A stretch of DNA of 64,000 nucleotides. Source: Paractinoplanes bogorensis. Lineage in GTDB: Bacteria; Actinomycetota; Actinomycetes; Mycobacteriales; Micromonosporaceae. Positions 1 to 8,085 of this stretch are shown here, piece after piece (position 1 is the stretch's first letter; the number at the start of each line of letters is the position of its first letter). A program made the position numbers and the translations under genes. The notes under the pieces are model-generated. The model was not told the DNA's origin and made no database searches. It worked only from the letters and a program-made list of their open reading frames with translations. The stretch lies in assembly GCF_018829635.1 (NCBI RefSeq), contig NZ_JAHKKG010000010.1, positions 310,001 through 374,000 of the forward strand, read 5' to 3'.

Positions 1-289
1 CGTTGAGCACGACGGCGAGGGCCAGACCGAGGACCACCGGCACGACGACGGTGACCACGGCCCAGATCAGGTTGTTCAGCGCGGCCTGGGCGACGACCGG
101 GTCGTCCACCATCGACGTGTAGTTGTCGACGCCGACGATGTTGTAGGAGGCGCTGAGCCCGTCCCAGTCGGTGAAGCTGAACCACAGCGAGTTCAGCGCC
201 GGGTAGACCAGGAACCCGAGGTAGACCAGCAGGGCCGGGGCGGCGAAACCCCAGGCGACCAGGCCCCCGTGCCTGGTCCGGCGTTTCAC
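1..289 (-). CDS. Sugar-type ABC transporter permease, N-terminal part (cut by window edge)
   Basis: Translating the minus strand from the GTG at 289 gives a short basic start (VKRRTRHGG), then a first membrane segment rich in Ala, Leu and Val, a loop containing FSFTDWDGLS and DNYTSMVDDP, and the start of a second membrane segment. This is the usual beginning of MalF-type inner-membrane permeases of carbohydrate ABC importers. The GTG overlaps the TGA of the solute-binding protein gene by 4 bp (GTGA), so the two genes are translationally coupled. The rest of the gene, and probably a second permease, lie outside the window. The family is clear; the substrate is not shown by this fragment. Confidence 0.85.
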   Translation of the reverse strand, partial: MKRRTRHGGLVAWGFAAPALLVYLGFLVYPALNSLWFSFTDWDGLSASYNIVGVDNYTSMVDDPVVAQAALNNLIWAVVTVVVPVVLGLALAVVLN

Positions 290-1590
290 TTCTTCCAGCC
301 CTTGATGACGTCCTGCATCTTCTTGGCCGCCTCGGCCGGCGCGGTCTTGCCCTGCAGCACGTCGCTCTGGATCGCGAAGTACTGGTCGGCCTGCTTCTTG
401 GGGAAGGCCTGGTCCTGGATCGTGTAGAACGGCTGCTTGCCGGCGCCCTGGGAGTACTCGTACGACAGCGGCAGAGTGGACTTGTCGGGCTCGGCCCCGG
501 TGACGGCGGACGAGGTGACCTTGAGGGCCTTCTGGGTGTCCGGCTTGACGATGAAGTCGATCAGGGCCGCCGCCATGTCCGGGTTCCCGGCCTTGGCGTT
601 GACCATGTAGCCCTCGACGAACCCGGAGTGCCGGTCCGGCGCGTGGTCGGTGGGCAGCGTGAAGACGCCGAAGTCGGCCGACTTCTTGCCGCCGGCCTGG
701 ATGCCCTGGGCCTCGGTCCACGAACCGGTGATGGTGTAGGCGGCCTTGCCCTGCACGTACCAGAGCTCGACGTCGGCCGGGTCGAGTCCGACCGCGCCGG
801 CCGGCATCCACTTCTGGTCCTGCCACTTCTTGAAGGTGGTGAACGCGGTGACGACCTCGGGGCGGTCCCAGCTCTCGTCGCCGGTGAGCAGCTTGTCGTG
901 CAGCTCGGGCCCGGCGCTCGTCTCGAGCAGGTATTCGAACAGGCGCATGACGTGCCAGCCGTACTTGCCGCCGGCGCCGAGCGGGGTGATACCCGCCGCG
1001 ACCAGCTTGGCGTTCATGTCTTCGAGTTCCGCGTACGACTTCGGCGGCGCGCTGATCTTGGCCTTGGCGAACGCGGCCTGGCTGTACCAACCCCCGATCC
1101 CGTTGACGATGAACGGCACTCCGCCCTTGACGCCGTCGAACGTCATGCCCTGGACCGCCGCCGGGTTCAGCCGCGTGTCCCAGCCGAACTTCGTGTAGTA
1201 CGAGCTCAGGTCCATCGCCTGCTTGGACTTGACGAACGGGGCGCCGATCTGGCCGCCCCAGATGCGCCACACGTCCGGGCCCTTGCCGCCGAGCAGCTCG
1301 GTGCGCAGCTTGTCGGGATAGACGGCCGCCCCCGAGCCGGGCAGCGAGTCGACGGTGGTGGTCGTGCCGTTCTGCGCGTCGAAGGCTTTCACCTGGGCCT
1401 TGACGAGGTCGATGGTGGAGTTGTCCTCGTAGGTGAAGAGCCGGAGCTCCTTGGAGCCGTTGCCGGAGCCGCCGGCCGGCGCGGCGGCCGTGTCGCCGCC
1501 CGTGCCGGTGCACGCGGCGAGCCCGGCGGCGAGGGTGGCGCCGCCGGTCAGGGTGAGGAAGCGGCGGCGGTTCAGGACGCTGTCGTTCAT
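286..1590 (-). CDS. Extracellular solute-binding lipoprotein of a sugar-type ABC importer
   Basis: The 434-residue protein begins with a twin-arginine-like stretch NRRRFLTLTGG followed by a lipobox ending at Cys27 (GLAAC), so it is probably exported by Tat or Sec and lipid-anchored. The rest has the size and pattern of family 1 solute-binding proteins. The ATG at 1590 is preferred because AAGGAG lies six bases before it; an in-frame ATG at 1596 abuts that site but overlaps the upstream stop as ATGA. It lies between a nucleoside-hydrolase-like gene upstream and the permease downstream, in one operon. A nucleoside or glycoside ligand is an inference from that context. No ATPase gene is present in the window; such importers often share one encoded elsewhere. 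Confidence 0.88.
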   Translation of the reverse strand: MNDSVLNRRRFLTLTGGATLAAGLAACTGTGGDTAAAPAGGSGNGSKELRLFTYEDNSTIDLVKAQVKAFDAQNGTTTTVDSLPGSGAAVYPDKLRTELLGGKGPDVWRIWGGQIGAPFVKSKQAMDLSSYYTKFGWDTRLNPAAVQGMTFDGVKGGVPFIVNGIGGWYSQAAFAKAKISAPPKSYAELEDMNAKLVAAGITPLGAGGKYGWHVMRLFEYLLETSAGPELHDKLLTGDESWDRPEVVTAFTTFKKWQDQKWMPAGAVGLDPADVELWYVQGKAAYTITGSWTEAQGIQAGGKKSADFGVFTLPTDHAPDRHSGFVEGYMVNAKAGNPDMAAALIDFIVKPDTQKALKVTSSAVTGAEPDKSTLPLSYEYSQGAGKQPFYTIQDQAFPKKQADQYFAIQSDVLQGKTAPAEAAKKMQDVIKGWKK

Positions 1591-1592
1591 CG

Positions 1593-2486
1593 TCATCTCC
1601 TTGTCGGGGAATTTCCGAAACGGCGGATCTTGGCGAACATGTCCTCGAGCAGGTACCGGACGTCGACGGTCTCGACGACCCGGATCGGATTGCCGGTTCC
1701 CGGCAGGTAATGGCCCTCGGCGCCGAAGCGGGGGGCCGGCACGGTGCGGAACTGGGCGCCGCGCGGATAGAGCATCAGCGAGATCGCCGGCGAGTCGCCG
1801 AGCGAGCGGGACTCGATCGGCTCGTCGTGGTGCTGGTCGTTGAACTCGATCAGTTGCCGGATCAGGTAGTCGGCCAGCTCCGAGGTGCCGCCGATCTTCT
1901 CCTCGAGCTCGGCGTAGCCCACCGAGACCTGCGAATAGACGTTCGACGGCACCTGCCACACCCGGAGGCCGGAACCGAAGACGACGTTGGCCGCCGCGAT
2001 GTCGTTGCGCAGGTTGAACTCGATGCCCGGGTAGGCGGTGTCGATGCCGCCGTAGCCGACCCCGCCGATCCAGATCACCACCACGTCGCGGTCGACGATC
2101 GCCGGGTCGAGCAGGATCGCCGACGCCATGTCGGTCAACGGGCCGAGGAAGGCGACGTAGAGGGGGCCGTCGCCGCGGCTCTCCTCGATGATCAGCCGCG
2201 CGCCCGGGCTGTCCCGCGGCGTCTGCTCGTCGGGCAGGGCCTCGGCGGCACCGTCGGCCACCACCGTCTCCTCGAGTCCGGTGAGCCGCAGCAGCAGGTC
2301 GATCTCCTCGCGTGACTCGGCCATGCTGCGGTCACTGCGCTCACGTCCGAAATGCGCGGCGACGAGCCCACGGATGTCGAGCGACGGCGAGAGCAGCGCG
2401 TGCACGATCGCGAACTGGTCGTCGGCCTCGTTCTTGGCGTCGGTGTCGATGACGACTCGGCGACGGGATACCTCGGGCACCGGCAC
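1593..2486 (-). CDS. Nucleoside hydrolase-like protein
   Basis: About 297 residues, no signal peptide. Near the N-terminus is VIDTDAKNEADDQFA, an Asp cluster resembling the DTDxGxDD calcium site of inosine-uridine nucleoside hydrolases but with a longer DTDxxNExDD spacing, as in the more distant nucleoside-hydrolase-like families. Later segments such as LYVAFLGPLTDMASAI and IWIGGVGYGG fit the same fold. The likely reaction is hydrolysis of an N- or O-glycosidic bond of a ribosyl-like compound in the cytoplasm. It is the first gene of the operon that continues with the binding protein and permease, which suggests it acts on the imported ligand. The GTG at 2486 almost touches GAGGAG; the GTG at 2480 has better spacing and may be the real start. 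Confidence 0.8.
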   Translation of the reverse strand: MPVPEVSRRRVVIDTDAKNEADDQFAIVHALLSPSLDIRGLVAAHFGRERSDRSMAESREEIDLLLRLTGLEETVVADGAAEALPDEQTPRDSPGARLIIEESRGDGPLYVAFLGPLTDMASAILLDPAIVDRDVVVIWIGGVGYGGIDTAYPGIEFNLRNDIAAANVVFGSGLRVWQVPSNVYSQVSVGYAELEEKIGGTSELADYLIRQLIEFNDQHHDEPIESRSLGDSPAISLMLYPRGAQFRTVPAPRFGAEGHYLPGTGNPIRVVETVDVRYLLEDMFAKIRRFGNSPTRR

Positions 2487-2551
2487 TCCTCGGGTTTATG
2501 TCCATCCAGGGCGGCATATCTATTCATGACGACTGCGTGAACGTCGTGTGA

Positions 2552-2586
2552 GTTATCGATAACCTTTGCGGTAGGTTATCGATAAC
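2552..2586. promoter_or_regulatory. Paired LacI-type operator palindromes
   Basis: The perfect palindrome GTTATCGATAAC occurs twice, at 2552-2563 and 2575-2586, with centres 23 bp apart. Both have the central CG step common in LacI-family operators. They lie between the minus-strand transporter operon (start about 2486) and the LacI-type gene (start 2709). They are the obvious candidate sites for that repressor, controlling the transporter operon and possibly its own gene. Binding is inferred from position and symmetry. Confidence 0.75.
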
Positions 2587-2649
2587 CCATCGCCCCGCAC
2601 AGAGGTAGCTATGTAACAGGCTGGTAACAAGAAGTTGCTCTTGCGCGAT

Positions 2650-2693
2650 ACTTCAGCGGCCCGTGGCACGAACTTCAGCGGCCCGTGGCACGA
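2650..2693. repeat. 22-bp perfect tandem duplication before the LacI-type gene
   Basis: Bases 2650-2671 and 2672-2693 are identical 22-mers that read through CAGCGGCCCGTGGCACG in each copy. The repeat ends 15 bp before the ATG of the regulator gene and includes an in-frame GTG (2685) that could be mistaken for a start. It lies in the 5' leader or promoter of the gene. Function unknown; it may simply be a recent slippage duplication. Confidence 0.85.
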
Positions 2694-2708
2694 ACGAAAG
2701 AGGAAGTC

Positions 2709-3716
2709 ATGTCGCGACCCAAGATGGTCGACGTCGGCCGGCTGGCCGGTGTCTCGGCCCAGACGGTCTCGCGCTACTACACCGGCAAGGGATACGTCGG
2801 CGCCGAGACCCGCGCCCGCATCGAGGCGGCCATCGACGAGCTGAACTACCAGTTCAACGGCTCGGCCCGCAGCCTGCGGGTGAACGCGACCCGGACCGTC
2901 GGCGTGCTCACCACCGGCCCCTCGGTCTACGGCACGTGGTCGATCCACCAGGGCCTCAACGAGGCCGCCCACCGGGACGGATACGCGGTGTTCAGCAGTT
3001 GGGTCGCGTACGACGCCGGCTCACCTCGCGAGCTGCACGACGCTCTGGACCGGTTCCTGTCGGCCCGGGTCGACGGCATCATCATCTCGTCACCGCACCC
3101 CGGCATCGAGGACACCCTGCGACGGGTCTGGGAGACCGTGCCGGTCGTCATCCTGAGCGGGCACGCCTGGCCGAACGCGGACTCGGCGACGGTCGACTCG
3201 TACGAGGCGGCACTGCTGGCCACCCGGCACCTGATCGGGCTGGGGCACCGGCGGATCCTGCACATCGCCGGCCCCGAGGAGATCAACGAGGCCCAGGACC
3301 GGGAACGCGGCTACCGCGACGCCCTCTCCGAAGTGGCCGCCGCTCCCCTGCCGGTGGTCCGCGGGGACTGGTCGGCCCAGTCCGGCTACCAGGCCGGATC
3401 CACCGTGGACGTCCGGGACTTCTCCGCCGTGTTCAGCGGCAACGACCAGATGGCCCTGGGCTTCATGAACGCGCTGCGGGGCCGCGGCCTGGTGGCACCG
3501 GACGACTACTCGATCGCCGGGGTCGACGACATGCCCGACGCCCGCCATTTCGCCCCGCCGCTGACGACCGTCTGGATGGACTTCGTCGAGCTGGGCCGGA
3601 CCGGTTTCCGCATGCTGACCGAGCGCATCACCACCGGCGAACGCGTCGCCCGTCAGGTGATCCATCCCCACCTGGTGACCCGCGACTCGACCGGGCCGGC
3701 CCCGGTTACCCGCTGA
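2709..3716 (+). CDS. LacI family transcriptional regulator
   Basis: 335 residues. The N-terminus MVDVGRLAGVSAQTVSRYYT is a LacI helix-turn-helix, followed by a hinge region (ELNYQFNGSARSL) and a periplasmic-binding-protein-like effector domain ending around SIAGVDDMPDARHFAPPLTT, typical of the family. The ATG at 2709 follows GAGGA at a normal distance; an upstream GTG at 2685 lies in the 22-bp tandem repeat. The gene faces the nucleoside hydrolase / ABC transporter operon across two matching palindromes and most probably represses it until the sugar or nucleoside ligand is present. Its 3' end overlaps the convergent response regulator gene by 11 bp. Confidence 0.92.
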   Translation: MSRPKMVDVGRLAGVSAQTVSRYYTGKGYVGAETRARIEAAIDELNYQFNGSARSLRVNATRTVGVLTTGPSVYGTWSIHQGLNEAAHRDGYAVFSSWVAYDAGSPRELHDALDRFLSARVDGIIISSPHPGIEDTLRRVWETVPVVILSGHAWPNADSATVDSYEAALLATRHLIGLGHRRILHIAGPEEINEAQDRERGYRDALSEVAAAPLPVVRGDWSAQSGYQAGSTVDVRDFSAVFSGNDQMALGFMNALRGRGLVAPDDYSIAGVDDMPDARHFAPPLTTVWMDFVELGRTGFRMLTERITTGERVARQVIHPHLVTRDSTGPAPVTR

Positions 3717-4371
3717 CCTGAGAGGCGGCCAGCCCGCACTCGTAGCCCAGGATCACCGCCTGGACCCGGTCGCGCAGGCTCAGCTTGGTCAGGATCCGGC
3801 CGAGGTGGGTCTTCACCGTGCTCTCGGCGAGCGACAGTGACACCGCGATCTCGGCGTTGGACAAGCCGTGCGTGATCAGCGTCAGCACCTCCCGCTCCCG
3901 GCCGGTCAGGGTCGCGAGCCGCTCGTCGGCCGGTCGCGGGGCGGGTGACCGGCCCAGGTAGTGCGCGAAGAGACGACGGGTCACGCTGGGCGCGGCCACC
4001 GCCTCGCCGGCCACGACCACCCGGATGGCGGTGACCAGGTCGGCCGCGAGGGCGTCCTTGAGCAGGAAGCCGCTGGCCCCCGCGCGCAGCCCGGCCAGCA
4101 CGTACTCGTCAAGGTCGAAGGTGGTCAGGATGATCACCTTGGCCGGGCTCGGGCCACAACGGATGCGCCGGGTCGCCTCGATGCCGTCGAGGCCGGGCAT
4201 GCGGACGTCCATCAGCACGACGTCGGGCCGGGTGCGGGCGACCACGTCGAGGGCGTGCGAGCCGTCGGCCGCCTCGCCCACCACCTCGATGTCGTCGGTC
4301 GCGTCGAGCACGAGCCGGAACCCCGTGCGGACCAGGGTCTGGTCGTCGACCAGCACGACCCGGACACTCAC
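3706..4371 (-). CDS. NarL/LuxR-family two-component response regulator
   Basis: 221 residues. An N-terminal receiver has the acidic pair Asp9-Asp10 and the phospho-acceptor Asp55 (VVLMDVRMPG). The C-terminal part, about 150-210, is a LuxR-type helix-turn-helix (LTGREREVLTLITHGLSNAE and STVKTHLGRIL). It is the DNA-binding partner of the sensor kinase encoded just upstream: the kinase stop and the regulator ATG overlap by 4 bp (ATGA). Targets are not evident; the divergent efflux operon starting at 5766 is a plausible one by position only. Confidence 0.95.
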   Translation of the reverse strand: MSVRVVLVDDQTLVRTGFRLVLDATDDIEVVGEAADGSHALDVVARTRPDVVLMDVRMPGLDGIEATRRIRCGPSPAKVIILTTFDLDEYVLAGLRAGASGFLLKDALAADLVTAIRVVVAGEAVAAPSVTRRLFAHYLGRSPAPRPADERLATLTGREREVLTLITHGLSNAEIAVSLSLAESTVKTHLGRILTKLSLRDRVQAVILGYECGLAASQVSG

Positions 4372-5636
4372 GAGGTCACCAGCGCGGCCAGCGGCAGGGT
4401 GGCGGCCAGCCGGTATCCGCGGCCGTCGGCGCCGGGCCCGCTCTCGAGGGTGCCGCCCAGGGTGGACACCCGTTCGGCGATGCCGCGCAGGCCGTTGCCG
4501 CCGCCCCCGCCGCCGGTGGGCCCGGCACCGTCGTCGGAGACCTCGACGCGTACGCGATCGGGCTGGAACTCGAGCCGCACCCGGGCCCGCGCCCCGGGAC
4601 CGGCGTGTTTGAGCGTGTTGGTCAACGCCTCCTGCACGGTGCGGTAGGCCGACAGGTCGACCGCGGCCGGCACCGCCGTGGGCGTGCCCTCGATGCTCAG
4701 GTCGATCGGCATGCCGGTCCGGCGCAGATCGTCGACGAGGGCGGGCACGGCCCCGACCCCGGGCAATGGGGCGAGCGGAGCACCGGCCGGACCGGTGCGC
4801 TCGGCGGCGAGGAGCCGGCGCATCTCGGCCAGCGACGAGCGACCGACCTCGATCACGTGGTGCAGCGCGCCGGCGGCCCGTTCGGGGTGCCGGTCGAGCG
4901 CGGCCGCCGCCCCTTGGGCCTGCACCACCATCACCGACATCCCGTGCGCCACCACGTCGTGCAGTTCGCGGGTGATCCGGTTCCGCTCGGCGGCGACCGC
5001 GAGGGCGGCCCGCTGCCGTTCCTCGCGGGCCAGGTCGGCGGTGCGCTGCTCGACGGCGGCCAGGTGGGCCCGGCGGCTGCGCAGCCCGTCACCCACCGCG
5101 AAGGCGGCGACCGACAGCAGCCAGATCTCCAGCACCGCCTGGCCGGTGTCGGCCAGCACACCGGCCGGGATCACCTTGGTCGCCGTCCCGGCCACAGCGG
5201 CCTGCTTGGCGGCGGCCTTCTCGCTCTCTTGCACGCCTATCCGGCCGGCCAGCATGGCCAGATAGGTCAGCACCATGACGAGCGCCAGCACGGCGAACGC
5301 GGTGCGTCGCCGGCGCGCGGCCGCGGCCAGCGAGAAGAGCGCGAGCGGCAGGGCCAGGTCGAGCAACGAGAACTTGGTCTGCAGCGCCAGATGACCGAAC
5401 GACCCGGCCGCGATCAGCGCCAGCGCGGCCACCGGCCGATGCTGCCGGATCAGCAGGCCGGCCACCACGATCGCGGTGAACAGCCACCAGGCGGAACCCA
5501 CCGGCAGGCCGGCCCGGTCGCCCTGCTTCAGCGGCGTCGTCACCGCCATGATCAGCGCCGGTGCGAGGGTCACGGCCAGCAGGACCAGGGCCAGCGCGCT
5601 GTCGGCGGCCAGCTTTCGGGGTGCGAACCCGGACAT
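4368..5636 (-). CDS. Sensor histidine kinase of the NarL-type pair
   Basis: 422 residues. The N-terminal half holds about five or six hydrophobic membrane segments (residues about 10-180). Then comes the HisKA_3 dimerisation motif ELHDVVAHGMSVMVVQAQG with His226, and an ATPase domain with N-box ALTNTLKHAG and the glycine region DDGAGP...GNGLRGIAERV; a run of glycines lies inside the ATP lid. It probably phosphorylates the downstream regulator in response to a membrane or envelope signal. The ATG at 5636 is the first Met before the membrane region. The gene is divergent from the lipoprotein / efflux operon at 5766. Confidence 0.93.
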   Translation of the reverse strand: MSGFAPRKLAADSALALVLLAVTLAPALIMAVTTPLKQGDRAGLPVGSAWWLFTAIVVAGLLIRQHRPVAALALIAAGSFGHLALQTKFSLLDLALPLALFSLAAAARRRRTAFAVLALVMVLTYLAMLAGRIGVQESEKAAAKQAAVAGTATKVIPAGVLADTGQAVLEIWLLSVAAFAVGDGLRSRRAHLAAVEQRTADLAREERQRAALAVAAERNRITRELHDVVAHGMSVMVVQAQGAAAALDRHPERAAGALHHVIEVGRSSLAEMRRLLAAERTGPAGAPLAPLPGVGAVPALVDDLRRTGMPIDLSIEGTPTAVPAAVDLSAYRTVQEALTNTLKHAGPGARARVRLEFQPDRVRVEVSDDGAGPTGGGGGGNGLRGIAERVSTLGGTLESGPGADGRGYRLAATLPLAALVTS

Positions 5637-5765
5637 GCGCCCATCGTAGGAAGCTCCGGGCCCCGACGCGTCCGACTCAGGTACTACATCGGCGGTGCCG
5701 CCGGTTTCCGAAGTCCCCACCCCGGTGGGACGAGACCGGGACGCCGCGGACGCGACCGTGAACCC

Positions 5766-6323
5766 ATGACCCGGAAAGCGATGTCCACAGTGCTCCTGAT
5801 CGGACTGCTGACCGCCGGATGCAGCGGCGGTGGCGGCGGCAGTCCCACCACACCCGAATCGTCGGCCCCCGGCCGGCAGCAGTTGCTCGCCCTCGGCCAG
5901 GAGTGGGTGCAGTGCCTGCGCGACCACGGATTGACCCGGATGCCCGACGCCCAGCTCAGTCAGGACGGTTATCTCCAGTTCGTCCCGGACCGCAGCTACA
6001 ACTGGAAGGACGACCTGGTCAAGCGCCGGTCGATCATCGAGGCCTGCCAGTCGATCGAGGACCGCTACCCGCCCAACGCGTTCCGTCCCAAGGACCAGCC
6101 TTCGGCCGGCGACCTGCGCAAGCTCGCCGAGTTCGCGACCTGCATCCGCGCTCACGGCCTGCCCGCGTTCCCCGACCCCAACCAGGCGGGCGCGTTCGAC
6201 CTCGCCGGCACCCCACTGGCCCAGGGCGTCCCCGGGGACCGGTGGGACCAGGCCAACGACGCCTGCAAGGGCATCTGGAGCGGCGAGGTCAGAATGCTCG
6301 GCATCGCCGGAGGCAAGAAGTGA
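5766..6323 (+). CDS. Small lipoprotein with duplicated Cys-x-Arg-x-His-Gly motif, first gene of an efflux operon
   Basis: 185 residues. A short signal ends in the lipobox LTAGC with Cys19, followed by a Gly/Ser/Pro-rich linker. The mature part has two similar halves: CLRDHGLTRMPD from Cys50 and CIRAHGLPAFPDP from Cys126, each followed about 42 residues later by another Cys (94 and 167). I do not recognise a named function. The GTG of the membrane-fusion gene overlaps its stop by 4 bp, so it is coupled to the ABC efflux genes and is probably an extracytoplasmic accessory subunit. A second lipoprotein with the same kind of motif is at 37805-38662. Confidence 0.8.
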   Translation: MTRKAMSTVLLIGLLTAGCSGGGGGSPTTPESSAPGRQQLLALGQEWVQCLRDHGLTRMPDAQLSQDGYLQFVPDRSYNWKDDLVKRRSIIEACQSIEDRYPPNAFRPKDQPSAGDLRKLAEFATCIRAHGLPAFPDPNQAGAFDLAGTPLAQGVPGDRWDQANDACKGIWSGEVRMLGIAGGKK

Positions 6324-7393
6324 GACGCCGCCGCGGCGCCTCGGTGGTCGCGATCGCGGTGGCCGCCCCGCTCGCGGCCGGGGTCGCCTACGCCGCCCGT
6401 TCCGCGCCGGGGGCGACCGCGACTCCCCCGGCCGGCGTCACCACCGGCACGGCCGTCGTCACCCGGGGCACGCTCACCCAGACCGTGCAGCTCAGCGGCT
6501 CCCTGCGCTACACCGGCGCGTACACGGTCGCCTATCCGGGTGAGCCGGGCGTGCTCACCGCGGCACCCGCGCCCGGGGCCACGATCGGGCGCGGCGCGGT
6601 CCTCTTCCGCGTCTCCGACCGTCCGGTGCGCCTGTTGCTGGGCGCCGTCCCGGTCTACCGCGATCTGCGTTCCGGCATGACCGACGGCCCCGACGTCCGC
6701 CAGCTCGAGCGCAACCTGGTCGCCCTGGGCTTCGACCCGCACCACCGGATCACGGTCGACCGGCACTTCAGCGCCGCCACCACCGCGGCGATCCGGCGCT
6801 GGGAGGCCTCGTGGGGACGCCGGAGCTACCAGCGCACCGGCCGGATCACCCAGGGGCAGGTCGTGTTCCTACCGTCACCGCTACGGGTGGCCGACGTGCC
6901 GGTCCGTCTCGGCTCGGCCGTGGCCCCCCGCACCACCGTGCTGACCGGCACGTCGGCCACCCGCGCCGTGGTCGCCGAGGTCGACACCGCCCAGGCCGGC
7001 ACGCTGCACGTCAACGACCAGGTCGAGGTCTCCCTCCCGGACACCGGCCCGGTGCCCGGCCGGGTCGCCTCGATCGGTGCCGTGGCCACGACCAGTGCCG
7101 CAGAAGGCCAGAACACGGCCACGGTTCCGGTCACCGTCACGGTCCGCCTGCCCCGCGGCTTCACCCTGGATCAGGCCCCGGCCACCGTCGACGTCGTCAC
7201 CGGCCGCCGCCCGGGCGTGCTGCTCGCCCCGATCGCGGCGCTGCTGGCCCGGCCCGGCGGCGGCTACCAGGTGCGGCTGGCCGGTGGCGGCCTGGTGACG
7301 GTCGAGCCCGGCCGCTTCGACGAGGGCACGGGCCGGGTCGAGATCGTCCGCGGTCTCACCGAGGGCCAGCCGGTGGAGGTGCCCGCCGGATGA
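6320..7393 (+). CDS. Membrane-fusion (HlyD/MacA-like) protein with peptidoglycan-binding domain
   Basis: 357 residues from the GTG at 6320, which overlaps the previous stop. An N-terminal membrane anchor (VVAIAVAAPLAAGVAYAA) is followed by a first beta-rich segment, then a peptidoglycan-binding-1 domain at about 120-167 (DVRQLERNLVALGF...TTAAIRRW). After it come a further barrel (STSATRAVVAEVDTAQA is split by the domain boundary) and a C-terminal segment ending in VEIVRGLTEGQPVEVPAG, typical of periplasmic adaptor proteins. In Gram-positive bacteria such proteins connect an ABC permease to the cell wall or a substrate-binding partner. It lies between the lipoprotein and the ATPase gene, all overlapping by 4 bp. 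Confidence 0.88.
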   Translation: MRRRRGASVVAIAVAAPLAAGVAYAARSAPGATATPPAGVTTGTAVVTRGTLTQTVQLSGSLRYTGAYTVAYPGEPGVLTAAPAPGATIGRGAVLFRVSDRPVRLLLGAVPVYRDLRSGMTDGPDVRQLERNLVALGFDPHHRITVDRHFSAATTAAIRRWEASWGRRSYQRTGRITQGQVVFLPSPLRVADVPVRLGSAVAPRTTVLTGTSATRAVVAEVDTAQAGTLHVNDQVEVSLPDTGPVPGRVASIGAVATTSAAEGQNTATVPVTVTVRLPRGFTLDQAPATVDVVTGRRPGVLLAPIAALLARPGGGYQVRLAGGGLVTVEPGRFDEGTGRVEIVRGLTEGQPVEVPAG

Positions 7394-8085
7394 ACGCCGT
7401 CCTCGAACTGATCGACGTCCACAAGGTCCATCCCGGCCCGCCGCCGGTGGAGTCCCTGCGCGGCGTCACCCTGACGGTCGGCGCCGGGGAGCTGGTCGCC
7501 GTCTCCGGGCCGTCCGGCTCGGGCAAGACCACCCTGCTCAACCTGGCGGCCGGGCTCGACCGTCCGTCGACCGGATCGGTGCGCATCGCCGGGCACCCGG
7601 TCGAGAGACTCCGCGACCGGCAGCTGTCCGGCGTCCGCGCGCACCTGCTCGGCGTGGTCTTCCAGCAGTTCATGCTGCTCGACCGGTTGAGCGCGGCCGA
7701 GAACGTCGCGACCGGCCTGCTCTATCGCGATGTTCCCGGCCGGGAGCGCCGTGCCGCGGCCGCGCTGGCCCTGGAACGGGTCGGCCTGGCCCACCGGGCC
7801 GGATTCCCGGCCGCCCACCTGTCCGGCGGAGAACGCCAGCGGGTGGCGATCGCTCGCGCGCTGGTCGGCCGGCCCGCCGTCCTGCTGGCCGACGAACCCA
7901 CCGGCAATCTCGACTCGGCCTCCGGCGACGGGGTGCTGGCCCTGCTGCGCGAGCTCAACGACGGCGGCGTGACCATCGTCGTGATCACCCACGACGAGCG
8001 GATCGCCGCGGCCATGCGGCGCCGGGTCGAGATCCGCGACGGCCGGATCGCCGGGGCGGCCTCGCTCATCGGGGAGGACGCATGA
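7390..8085 (+). CDS. ABC transporter ATP-binding protein (MacB/LolD type)
   Basis: 231 residues with all nucleotide-binding motifs: Walker A GPSGSGKTT, signature LSGGERQR, Walker B VLLADEPTGNLD and a switch His in VVITHDE. The NLDSASGD stretch and overall length match LolD/MacB-type ATPases that power FtsX-like permeases. It is cytoplasmic and energises the permease encoded immediately downstream (ATGA overlap). The start is fixed by the overlap with the adaptor gene stop. Confidence 0.95.
   Translation: MNAVLELIDVHKVHPGPPPVESLRGVTLTVGAGELVAVSGPSGSGKTTLLNLAAGLDRPSTGSVRIAGHPVERLRDRQLSGVRAHLLGVVFQQFMLLDRLSAAENVATGLLYRDVPGRERRAAAALALERVGLAHRAGFPAAHLSGGERQRVAIARALVGRPAVLLADEPTGNLDSASGDGVLALLRELNDGGVTIVVITHDERIAAAMRRRVEIRDGRIAGAASLIGEDA

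Noticed and set aside
286..1959. Extending the solute-binding protein to an upstream start near 1959
   Set aside because: The added part overlaps the nucleoside hydrolase gene and lacks sense; the signal peptide and AAGGAG fix the start at 1590.
4368..6155. Extending the sensor kinase upstream to about 6155
   Set aside because: The extra part would overlap the divergent lipoprotein gene; the membrane region starts right after the ATG at 5636.
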